From: Mytilus trossulus
Taxonomy: Eukaryota > Mollusca > Bivalvia > Mytilida > Mytilidae
Direction: 5' to 3'
NCBI RefSeq assembly: GCF_036588685.1
Contig: NC_086378.1
Coordinates: 76,587,127-76,651,126, forward strand
Length of the DNA: 64,000 bases
Under the pieces are notes generated by a model. The model had not been told where the DNA came from. It ran no database searches and saw only the letters and a list, made by a program, of their open reading frames with translations. Of the stretch, positions 24,601-36,100 are shown one piece after another; the stretch's first letter is position 1, and each line of letters opens with the position of its first letter. Made by a program: the position numbers and the translations under genes.

Positions 24601-25995
24601 CATCATATGAATATCAGGTTCAATCCCTCCCGTTAGGGGTTTAGTATCATGCTATCCAAAAATATACGAGAAGAACATAACCCGTGTCATGCCAACAACT
24701 GTTTAAATTAAATGTGTTTAGGTCTGATGCAAAGACCCTATAAGTGAATCAATATTAAAGCCAAAATATGCTATGATATCTCTAATGACCTGACAACAGT
24801 ATCGTAACTATATCCCTTCTTAATAAGTATGTTTAAAGGTTTTGTAAGCTTTTGAGGTGAATACAGACATTTTTGTGCTTTTTATGTAGATGTATGGCAC
24901 AGTGGTATAATCATAGTCAAAGTTAATGAATTATAAATAGGGGTGTTAACTCAAAAGTATTTAATCAGTATGAAATATTTCGCAGAGGCATGCACCCATT
25001 GGTAGTTAATCAATGTGAAATATATTGCAATGGTATGAACCCAGTGGTAGTCAAGTGACTTGAAATGTGTCTCAGTGAAATAGGAAATTATGAATACTGA
25101 ATGTCAAGGTAAATTTAAAAAGTTGAAAGTCCATAAAAACCTGACAAAATCTGATTTGATCATCCACATGAAAGAGTAACGATTTTTTTTTTATATTTAT
25201 GGCTTGGAACAGGCGTTTAACGAAGAAAATTTTGGGTAAAATTTGGAATAAACCCCGCCATATTCTGTTTATGCATGTCTCAGGTCAATGGCCTGTAATT
25301 CGGTGGTAGTTCATGTAGTTGTTTGTTGCTAAATAACTAATTTGATTTGCGTTTTTTGTTTTGTGCATAACTAAGAATGCTAAGTGATTTTGTTCGAATT
25401 GTTTCCCATTTGTCATTTTTGGACCTTTAAAGCTTTGGCATTTTGCCCATTGTGGATTGAGGCCAAACAGTGACAAATAGTAGCTCACTTGTATGTCATT
25501 TGTTCTCTAGTGAAGAGTTGTCTTATTAGCAATTACACACATCAACATGTACTGAATACGAACAATTAGTTTATAAAAAAGTAAGGAGATGCGATATGAT
25601 TATCAACACGGCAACTTTCAATATAAAGTAATATGGCGAGGTTATGAACCACGATTACAGATCATCAACGGACGCCAATCAACAATACGCAAACCCTATA
25701 TACAGTTGGTTTTAAAAGCATCTTTATATCAAGGCGAGTTTTCATACTCACCACTTTTAATTAGAACTTTATAGTCCCTAAAATTTCAAATACCAAAATA
25801 AAGTAACTTTTCAATTAATCGAAATGCCTTGATGTTTGTAATTAATTTCTGAGTTAAAACGATATAGACAATGTATATTTTACTGTTTCTATGTATGAAC
25901 GTATACAAATACTTACGTCGACTATTACCAGCATATGTAACAATTGGTACAGTTGTCAAAACCATTAAAATACATAATAATCCTATATATTCCAT
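15692..25995 (-). CDS. Gene B: CUB-like/LDLa-like transmembrane protein with long cytoplasmic tail
   Basis: Six exons in transcript order: 25995-25917, 22355-21816, 20918-20754, 19422-19192, 18728-18399, 15954-15692. Every junction is phase 1 with GT-AG borders, giving 1608 nt and 535 aa. Residues 1-20 form a signal peptide (MEYIGLLCILMVL core). Residues ~31-180 are a CUB-like domain (ENCGH, FECIIVV, AYVIIYNGMDRN, YVFCG, MTFYFYIDY). A Pro/Thr stalk follows, then an LDLa-like module at 207-261 with paired Cys but a degenerate calcium box. Next come an eight-Thr stretch, a TM helix at ~285-303 (AAVGGVLGVALLLW), and a juxtamembrane cluster of about ten Cys, possibly palmitoylated or metal-binding. 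The ~230-aa cytoplasmic tail is Pro/Ser/Gly-rich. The exon at 15954-15692 has no start codon of its own but joins in frame and ends in TAA. I infer a receptor; ligand unknown. Confidence 0.85.
15955..18398 (-). other. Gene B last intron
   Basis: This 2.4 kb intron lies between donor GTGAAC and acceptor TTATTAG. It contains a perfect palindrome at 16340-16395 and otherwise A+T-rich sequence. If the donor is skipped, the upstream exon reads on for 15 codons to a stop at 18352, giving a shorter alternative tail. Confidence 0.6.
16340..16395. repeat. Perfect 27-bp inverted repeat with 2-nt loop
   Basis: ACCGACTAAGGCTAATTTGA plus GGGGTGG is followed by TC and then its exact reverse complement. 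No mismatch is present in 27 pairs, and the similarity ends abruptly on both sides. It could be a cruciform or a recent snap-back insertion. Confidence 0.9.
22385..22560 (+). repeat. Dispersed mussel repeat (copy 3), in gene B intron 1
   Basis: Same family as at 4.53 kb: GTGGTATGAGTGCCAATGAG, AAAGTAAACCATTATAGGTC and GGGCCC cores. It begins about 30 bp before the acceptor of the CUB-like exon, antisense to gene B. Confidence 0.75.
23240..25090. repeat. Degenerate ~51-bp minisatellite, split by an insertion
   Basis: Units carry ATGTATGTCGCAGTGGTATG then AACC, TAGTA/TAGTT, ATTAATCAATT and GAAATAC. About 16 units occur up to 24.06 kb and four more after 24.89 kb. The interruption is a Penelope-like 3' end. 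Divergence is high, so this array is old. It lies in gene B intron 1. Confidence 0.85.
24065..24885 (-). mobile_element. Penelope-like element, 3' end only
   Basis: This matches the 3' region that follows the reverse-transcriptase remnants at 33.49-34.13 kb (+) and 49.33-49.94 kb (-). Shared landmarks are GGGTTTAGTATCAT, AACATAACCCGTGTCATG, CATGCCAGCTCCAGAC, GGCGGGGTTAAACATGTTTA and AACAACCCGACCATAG. The last ~130 bp at its higher-coordinate end encode a decayed C-terminal piece of the same protein. It is 5'-truncated and sits inside the 51-bp minisatellite. Confidence 0.75.
25260..25520 (+). repeat. Dispersed repeat related to 43.08-43.38 kb
   Basis: It shares the order GTTTGT, TTCGAATTGTTT, TTTTGGACCTTT and GAGTTGTCTTATTAGCAAT with 43.08-43.38 kb, ending in the conserved GAGAGTTGTCTCATTGGCA-like motif. 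No coding potential is supported. Confidence 0.5.
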
Positions 25996-27108
25996 TTTTT
26001 ATACTACTGCTATGTATATTGTTTTAGTTTTAATTTCCTTAAAACAAGTTCCAAAAGAGCATTTGACCGAAAATTTAGAGCCGTTTAAACTAATAATCAG
26101 AAAACTTCTTTTGGATTTGGTGTTTTGGATTCACTCCATAGCGACGACCATGTTTGAGATTTGTTCCCATCATGCAACAAAACGTAGAGCGTAAAACTTT
26201 CGGTCCAGTGTAGGATGAAGTTCTGTCAATGACAACATCACATCTTGGATACGAACGAAATTATTTACGAAACAAAATCTTCTGCGCTACAAATATGTCA
26301 TATTTAGAGGTTTCCGAAAGGATCGGTACTGTAGAGAATAAAACACATAGCAAAATCATAGATGATGTTTTCATAATTAATATCGTGTATTCAGTAAAAA
26401 CAAGAATTGTGAAATTTGTCTATTTTTCTATTAAACCTGAAATGTTTAATGTGATATAAATGACTATTGCCGATATGAACCCTTTGGCATCTCTATCAAA
26501 TACTGTAACAATAGTGCATTTAATGGTACGTATAGCAATAAACGCAAACGTAACCTGGACTGTTTAACATCCGGATAAAGAATGCCATATAAAACACTGG
26601 TATGACCATCCTCGTATGAATTACTCCCCATTTAATGATGGTAAGGTGTATTCGAAACGTTCACATTTCTTTTGTAGGAGATTTCATTTATTAACTGTAA
26701 TGATTTTTAAATGATAGTCCCTATTCGACAAATGTATTTATAATGTTAAGACTCTTGGCTATTGTAAGAAGTAAGATTTGTTAAAGGAGCGAATAATACA
26801 AATACTATAGGCGATGTAATATTTTTATAAAGTCAAGAAGTAAGAAGTATATAAAATGTAAGAAATACAAATAAAAAGATATTTGATATAAAACGTAAAA
26901 ATTCAGCTGCATAAATAACACTAAAATACACCAATTTATCTTTAAATGATGGACATACACCAATGTATTGCGCACATGTATGCCTAGTTTTAATGTCTTT
27001 GAGACTAAAATTATTCAAAGACGACAACATATGATAATAGAAAACTCGTTGACCTATCTTATCTGCTTTCAACTGCGATAAAAATTCAAATACCTGTTAC
27101 ATATCAAA
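25996..27108. promoter_or_regulatory. Shared 1.1-kb region between divergent genes B and C
   Basis: The start codons of gene B (25995, minus) and gene C (27109, plus) face away from each other across this stretch. Both promoters must lie here unless there are upstream non-coding exons. I see no clear TATA box or CpG-rich core, and no gene within. Confidence 0.5.
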
Positions 27109-30100
27109 ATGGATTTCTTATTTGTTTGTATTATTTGTGCGGTAATAATTAATGATGCCCTGTCTTCAACATATAAATATCGAACATGTAAGTCTATAGT
27201 AAATTGTTGCGTGTATTGTGTTTATTTTACATTTCATCTTTAAATGTGTAAACTTAGATCAGTACTATACTTGGAGATAAAGAAAACAAAAAGAAAAGGT
27301 TATTCAGTATACAAACTACCAATCCGATAATGGATCATAAAATGTACATAAAATATCATCATATATATTGGTGTCAGCTGCCTTTAGGAAACCATAATGC
27401 TTTCCTATTTGCTGCTGACACAGGATGAGTCATGGACATGTTTAATTTCTACTTTCTTTTTGGCTAATTATTATATATTTAATTGATCCAACTTTTTGTG
27501 TACTATACATATGTGGATATCTATTTTTCTTTTTTTCTTTTTGGGCTGCTTGTTTGTTATCTATATCAACCACACTTGCAATAAAATGCATTAGTATTAA
27601 AAAAAAAACATACTATAGATTCTTTATCTACGTATTCTTTAAGAACTTAAATTGTTCTCGTTTAACTTTTTTTTTTTTTTTTTATCTCATTGTTTGTATT
27701 GTATTATGAAAAAATTATTGATGTTGTAATGTTTATGCTGTTTGGGGCCCATAAAATGTACATAAAATATCATCATATGTAAATACGGTTTATTCCTTAA
27801 ATATTCAGACGATTGTTTTTTACAATATATATGTCCGTCATATAAGGGTGGTATTATAGAATATACTTTTCCGTCTGTTCGTCTGTCCGCTTGTTTGACA
27901 AAATTCAGAGATTGCTTTTGTAAGATATTATGAAACTTGATACAAATATTTCATTCATTTGGAGAAGAAAAGCTTCCATTCAATGTTTGGAAGTTTGTTG
28001 TTTCGGAGTTACTCTAACTACAATGTATCAGATTAGGACAAATTTTCAAATACTGCACATGCACTCATTTTGATTTGTTTTGTCATTCTAGAGTTATAGG
28101 ACTTTAACCGTCATATTTGAATTTTACTTGAGAGCTATAACTCGTCGAATTAATATTTAGTGAACTCTTCACGAAGCATCAGCACCAAAGGGCTTTGTTC
28201 ATTGTCGAAAGCAGTACGATGGCCTAATTTTTTATATTTCTGTGTATTTAGATAACGTGTGAAGAGTCTCATCAACAATCATAGTACCACATCTTCCTTT
28301 TACGTGCCGAGGGCAAATAAATGTAATTATCGGTCGTCCCACTGTCTATATCACTCTGTTCAGCTCTTAATATTATTCCGTATCATGTGTTTGTGACGTC
28401 AAATACGTTGACCCGGCCTTAATAACTTTGACCCGGACATATCAGCGACGTCATAATGTTTGAACCGACGTTAATAACTTTGACCCGAACTTATCAAGTC
28501 ATCTTTTGTGTGCTGATGAAACAAAGAAAACACTTCTCAAACACACAAATATAGCCCGATAAATCGATTATCACATTATCTGCATATTAATATTGTAAAA
28601 TATTAGCTGCTTGGCATAATATGAAGGCTTTTTGATCTCGTTCGCTACGCTCACTCGACAAAAAGCTTCATATTATGTCTCGCAGCTAATATTTTACGAT
28701 ATCAACATGCAGATAACCTGATAATCGGTACTAACCAGAGTATGCTTGGATACATTTTCATATTAATGGACATTGTGTGTTTTCAAGGATTTGTTCATGA
28801 AAGTTCATCGCCAAGGTCATTTTTGCTGACTGTATGAATTCTTGCTTATACAATGTATCAATATGCAAATGTATCTTTTTGAAAGGCCAATCTTTTGTTT
28901 TCGTGCGTTATCATGTCATTGTCATAGTGAAATAGACATAGTTCATATTTGGTAAATCAGTGTAAACCTGAAAAGATAGATAAAAATTTTGAGAAAAGTA
29001 TTTTTGAAGAATTATGCAAAACAGAGAAGTTGCTAACATCAAAAGAAAGTGATACACCAATAAATATATCTGAAATAAAAACACAAATTAAAAGATTAAA
29101 AAGTGGGAAAAGTTGTGGACCAGATAAAATATGTTATGAAATTATAAAACATAGTAGTTCTGTAATGTTAACAGCCATAGCTAAATATTTTAACCTTATA
29201 TTATCTACCTCTCTATATCCTGAAAATTGGAATAAATCATTTATAATTTCATTATTTAAAAGTGGGGATCATCTTGATCCTTCAAACTACAGAGGAATTT
29301 CTCTGATGAGCTGTCTAAGTAAATTATTTAATATGGTTATAAATTGTAGATTACTTAATTTATTTGAAAATAATATATGTCACCATCAACTAGGCTTTAA
29401 GAAGAATAGTAGGACTTCAGATGGTGTCTTTATTGTAAAGACTCTGTTTAATAAATATATAAATTATAAAAAGAAAAAGATTTATGGTTGTTTTGTAGAC
29501 CTAAAAAAGGCATTTGATTCAGTGTGGAGGTTAGGTCTTTTGTACAAAATAACAAAAAATGAGAAAATTGGTGTAAAATTTTACAATTTGATAAAAAATA
29601 TGTATAAGAATACTGAAGCTTCAGTAAAATTAAAGGAGAATATATCTGAATATGTCTCTATTGATAGAGGAGTGAAACAAGGGGATAATGTGAGTCCAAA
29701 CTTATTTAATGTTTATATAAATGATCTACCAGAAATATTTGATGAAAGTTGTAAACCAGTGACTCTACAAAATATGTCAATGAACTGCCTTATGTTTGCA
29801 GATGACATTTTGTTATTATCTGAAACTCCTGAAGGTTTACAGAACTCTATAAATAAACTAAATTCTTATTGTAATAAGTGGCAGCTCACAATAAACACAC
29901 AAAAAACTAAAATAATGGTCTTTCAACAGAAAAACATTTTATATAATAAATATGATTTTTACTTAAATGGTGACAAACTAGAAAAAGTTTTAAAATATAA
30001 ATATCTTGGAAATATAATTGAAGCATCTGGGAAATTGACTTCATCACACACTGAATTGGCTAAGAAAGGTACTAAAGTTTTGTTTTCTATTTTTAAGTAT

Positions 30101-33100
30101 CTTTCTCCTTTAGAAAATGTGTCTATAAAAGTATACAAAAAATTGTTCGAATCACTAGTTAAACCTATTCTTATGTATAACTCTGAAATTTGGTATATGG
30201 ATTTTTATGAAAAAATAATAAGAGCTGAAAGACGAGCTCAAATTAAAGACATGAGTAAATTTGATATTTTATCAATGATTGATAGCAGCCAAGTGGAGAA
30301 GACACATTTAAAATTTTGCAAATATATACTTGGGCTTAGTAAACAATCTGTCAATATAGCTGCAAGAGCAGAACTAGCTCAGTATCCCATAGATGTCTTT
30401 ATTAAAGTACAATCATTGAAGTACTTAGCAAGAATTTCTAGTGATGAAAATAACCCTTTATTATATGATGCTTTTTGTTTATCTAAATGGCTTAGCACTA
30501 ACGGTATATTTTCATGGTTTTCATATGTAGAAAATATAGCCAATGTAAATAAATTAGATATAAATAAAATTCAGGATATAAATTATAAACAAGAGAAGAG
30601 TTCATTCTCAAAAAATATTAAAAAAGAACTTAAAGATAGCTTTGAAAATATTTTCTTTAAAAAATTAAAATTAACTAATGAAACCAGTAAAATGTTCTTG
30701 TACAGTAAAATAAAAACAAAATATGAAATAGACAAATACATTTCTAAAAATAGTTTTGAAAATAGAAAATTATTATGTAAAATGCGTGTAAGTGACCATT
30801 TCTTGGAAATAGAGAGGGGTAGATATAAAAGAATTCAAAGAGAAAAAAGAATATGTAAACATTGTAATATAAATGCGGTTAAAGATGAAACCCACTTTTT
30901 CTTAAAATGTAAAATTAATAAATCTTTACGTAATCAGCTTGAAAAAGATATAAATAATATATGTCCAGAATACTTTAATTTGTCTGAAACAGATAGATTA
31001 CAATTAATTCTATCTTCATTTGATATTATGCAGCTTACTGTTCCGTTCATTAAAAAGTCATTTGCACTGAGGGGAGTGGACACAACGCCTGCATAAATAT
31101 TACTGTTTTACCACTTTATATATGATGTTTGATATGTTATTTTTTCTATTGTGTATATTGTATTGTATTGTTTGTATATGCCTTCAACCCCCAGGGGTAT
31201 AAATGTGCATTTCATTAATAATAAAAAAAAAAATATATAAAAAAGAAAAGCCACACTAAACAGTTCAAACCCCAATCATCATCGTTTTTGTGTGTAAATC
31301 TCATTACATACACTGCTTGCTAAATGAATTAGGTATTGATAATTCACTTGGAAACTCGTCAACATATACCACCACGACAATTACCAAAGAGAAAATCCTG
31401 GATAATCATAGGTCTGTTCTATGTTCCTTTGGAATTTCTACCAAAGATGAAGACCTGGATCTTCCATCACTGTATTGGATACCTAAACTACATAAGTGGC
31501 CTTACAAATAACAGTTTATTGCTGGGTCTTCCAAGTGCTCCACGAAACCTCTTTCTATAAATTGTTAACATCTCTTTTATCTGCAAATAAAGCCGGGCTC
31601 TAAAGTTATTGTGAAACTGCATATTCTAGAGATGGCGTGAATCAGACGAAAGAAACTAAAAAAAATCCAAAGATCTGTTAGAATACATACAATCTTAGAC
31701 CCTATCATCTTGCAACTCAACATATACCCTCACGACACATACCATAGAAAAAATCCTGGATAATCATAGGTCTGTTCCATGTTCCTTTGGAATTTCAACC
31801 GAAGATGAAGAACTGGATCTTCCATCACTGTATTGGAGACTAAACCTACATAAATGTCCTTACAACTAACGGTATATTGTTTGGTCTTCCAAGTGTTTCA
31901 CGAAACCTCTTTCTAAACTGTTAACGTCTCTTTTATCTGCATTCAAAGCCGGGCTCCAAAGTTATTGTGAAACTGCCTATTCTGGAAGTGGCGTGAATCA
32001 GATATGAATACTAAAAAAATCTAAAGATCTTATAGAGTACATACAATCTAAGACTCACTCATCTTGCAATGCTATTAAAACATTTGACTTTTCTACACTG
32101 TATACAATCTTCCCCATTCCAAACGAAAAGACAAACTGAAAAAGTTAATATTACCTTGTTTCGTTAAAAATAATGGCGAACGTTAATACAAGTATACACA
32201 AAACTACTGAAGCTACACAAAACCCCTTACAAATATAGATTTATTTCGTCTTCAAGCCATTGTTCAACTACTAAATTGTCTATTATTCTTACCAGCACAC
32301 TTGGTACAATTAAAAACCTTATAATAAATTGTTCAAATAAGGCCTTCGAAAATAGTGGAATAAATTACTTTTGGAGTGTCAAGAACTCGTTGGAAGTACT
32401 TAATAAATTGCATGCTTATATTGGTGATTTTGAATCTGTTCAAAGTTTTGATTTTTCTACCCTGTATACCACATTGCCTCACATTCTCATTAAGAAAAAA
32501 ATCACACACCTAATTAAATGGGCATTCAAAATATCAGAATCTGAATATATATGTTCAAACTCTTTTAGGTCATTTTTTAGTAGCAATAAACAAAAAAACT
32601 ATGTTAATTGGACATGCTTTGATACTATATATGCCCTTGCATTTTTACTAGATAACATTTTTGTTCGCTTTGGGGATTCCGTATATCGTCAGATTATCGG
32701 AATTCCAATGGGGACTAACTGTGCACCACTTATTGCGGACCTCTTTTTGTATTGTTATGAGTTACAATTTATGACAAAAATAAGTAAAGACCCATCAAAA
32801 CAACATCTGATAAACAAATTTAATAATACTTTTAGATATTTGGATGATATTTTGGCTCTCAATAATGACGACTTCAGTATGTATATTAATGAAATTTATC
32901 CTGGTGAACTGACTTTAAATAAAGCTAATACTAACAATGACCACTGCCCTTTCATCGATCTTGATATCTATATCACTAACGGAAAGCTGAATACTAAAAT
33001 TTATGATAAAAGGGATGATTTTTCATTTCCTATCGATAATCATCCGTTTTAAGATGGTGACGTTCCCTTGTCACCATCTTACGGTGTTTATATATCTCAA

Positions 33101-36100
33101 CTTGTACGATTCGCTCGTGTATGTAACAAAGTTTTAGATTTTAACGAGAGAAATTTATGTATTACTGAAAAATTATTACACCAGGGTTTTCGATATCACA
33201 AACTAGTCAAAACATTTACTAAATTTTATCATCGGTATAAAAACATCATTCGTAAATATAGCTCAACATGCAGACTTCTTATACGTTCAGGTATTTCACA
33301 TCCAATTTTTTATGGAAATATTCTTTATAAAGCTCAAAGGTGTCAGTATTCACCTCATAAACTTACAAAACCTTTGAATAGACTTATTAAGAAGGGATAT
33401 AATTACGATACTGTTGTCAAGTCATTAAAGATAGCATATTTTGGCGTTAATATTGAGTCACTGATAAGGTCTTTGCGTCGGAACTAAACACATTTATTCT
33501 AAAAACAGTTGTTGGCATGACACGGGTTATGTTCTTCTCATATATGTTATGATGGTATGATACTAAACCCCTAACGGGAAGGATTGTGCCTGATGTTCAT
33601 ATGATGAAATCATAATCTTTCAGTCAGTTTAATTGAAGTCTGGAGCTGGCATGTCAGTTAACTGCTAGTAGTCTGTTGTTATTTATGTATTATTGTCATT
33701 TTGTTTATTTTCTTTGGTTACATCTTCTGACATCAGACTCGGACTTCTCTTGAACTGAATTTTAATGTGCGTATTGTTATGCGTTTACTTTTCTACATTG
33801 GTTAGAGGTATAGGGGGAGGGTTGAGATCTCACAAACATGTTTAACCCCGCCGCATTTTTGCGCCTGTCCCAAGTCAGGAGCCTCTGGCCTTTGTTAGTC
33901 TTGTATTATTTTAATTTTAGTTTCTTATGTACAATTTGGAAATTAGTATGGCGTTCATTATCACTGAACTAGTATATATTTGTTTCGGGGCCACCTGAAG
34001 GACGCCTCCGGGTGCGGGAGTTTCTCGCTACATTGAAGACCTGTTGGTGACCTTCTGCTGTTGTGTTTTTTTATTTGGTCGGGTTGTTGTCTCTTTGACA
34101 CATTCCCCATTTCCATTCTCAATTTTATCTTGTCTTGGGGAGGAATAACTCCTACTCTGCAAAGAATCACTCTGATTCCAACAAAAATTCTCTGAAACTG
34201 ATATTTTCAAGATGCTTGATTTCTTGATTGACAACATATTTGGTACGTTTGGAGGACGCGTTTTTCAACAGACTGTCGGAATTCTAACGAGAACAAATTG
34301 TGCCCCTATTCTTGCTGACTTGTTTTTCAATATGATGAGGCAGACTTTATACAGAAATTTCTTAGGAAGGAAGAAAGATAAGAAGTTAGCAATATCATTA
34401 AACCTTAGTTTACGCTATATAAAAAATGTTTGTTTCACTAAATAATTCAAATTTCGGTGACTATGTTGAACGAATCTATCCCATCGAACCAGAGATAAAG
34501 GATACAACAGATATAGTAAAGTCTGCTTCATTTTTTGACTTACATCTAGAAATTGAAAATGAGGGTAGTTTGTTAACAAAGCTTTACGACAAAAGAGATG
34601 ATATTAGCTTCCCAATTGAGAACTTTCCATTTCTTTGTAGCAACATTCCAGCAGCGCCTGCATAGGAGTATATAACTCCCAATTGAAACGATATTTGGGC
34701 TTGTATTTCCTCCCATGATTTTGTTGATAGAGGATTGCTACTCACAAGGAAGCTATTAAACCAAGAGTTCAAAATAGAGCAAGTGAAATCATCCCTTCGT
34801 GAATTTTACGTACGACATCACGAGTTGATTGACCGTTTTGGAATAACCGTTTCACAGATGATATCGAATATATTCCTTATGTTGTAACTACAATTTACTT
34901 CCCTTTTCACCTCGAATGTGACCTCCCAAATTAGATTATTTACCGGGTTTGTAATAACATGAGAAACACGAAGGGTGCCACATATGATACAGGACCTGTT
35001 GACCCTTCTCGAAAACCTGATATCACCCAGTTTTTAGTTTAGTTCGTGTTGCTTCGTCTTTAGTTTTCCATGTTGTGTCTTGTGTACTATTATTTGTCTG
35101 TTTGTCATTTTATTTTTAGCCATATCGTTGTCAGTTAATTTTCGATATATGAGTTTGACGGTCCCTCTGGTATCTGTTCGCCCCTCTATGAAAACTATGT
35201 GGCTATCTATCTTAGTCACTAATTCATATATCCCATTTAGTTTTGCACGTTAAAGATTATAACAGATAAAGTTATATGTATAGTTGATATTCATTTACAT
35301 CTAGAAATAAAAAAATGAAGATATGTTAAGGACTTATTTTACAACAAATGAGAATATTTGAATTTTCCAATTGTTTCCTTTCCATGATTAATATTAAGCA
35401 ACATTACTCGTACATCAGACTATAACTTGTAACCATAGTTTGCAAGTCCTCTTTGTACGCTATTCCAGTTATTGAGTTTGTTATAATCAATAGTAAAGCT
35501 ATTGAGTCAAAAACTGTAGAAAAGAAATTTTCAAGCGATTTAGGTTACAACAGTAATGTTTATTGACGCCAATCACCACACTGGTAACATTTATTTCGAA
35601 ATCACAATAATGAACTTTAGAAAATTATCTGTTAAATACGATCATAGGAAATATACATGCAAAAGTATATTGTACTTCTCTGTTTTTTTTATCATAAAAA
35701 AATTCACTTGCTTCTTGTTGCACTGATATATTTGCTGCGTATTGTTTGAAAAATCGGATAAAGGATCATGTATATATACAATGTATTGAATCTGATAAAA
35801 TTAAGAATTAAAATAGGGAATGTGTGAAATAGATAACAACCTGAGCAAAGAACAGAAAACAGCCGAAATCAAGTTGCTTCTCCATCTTTGGAATCAATTA
35901 TGAAAATGTATAAATATTCAGTGTATGAAAAGTACCAGGATTATAATTTAGTACGCCAGACGCGCTTTTCGTCTACATAAGACTCATCAGTGACGCTCAT
36001 ATTTTTATAGCCAAACAAGTACAAAATTGAAGAGCATTGGTGATCCAAAATTCCAAAACGTTGTGCCAAATACGAGCTAAGGTAATCTATGCATGGGATA

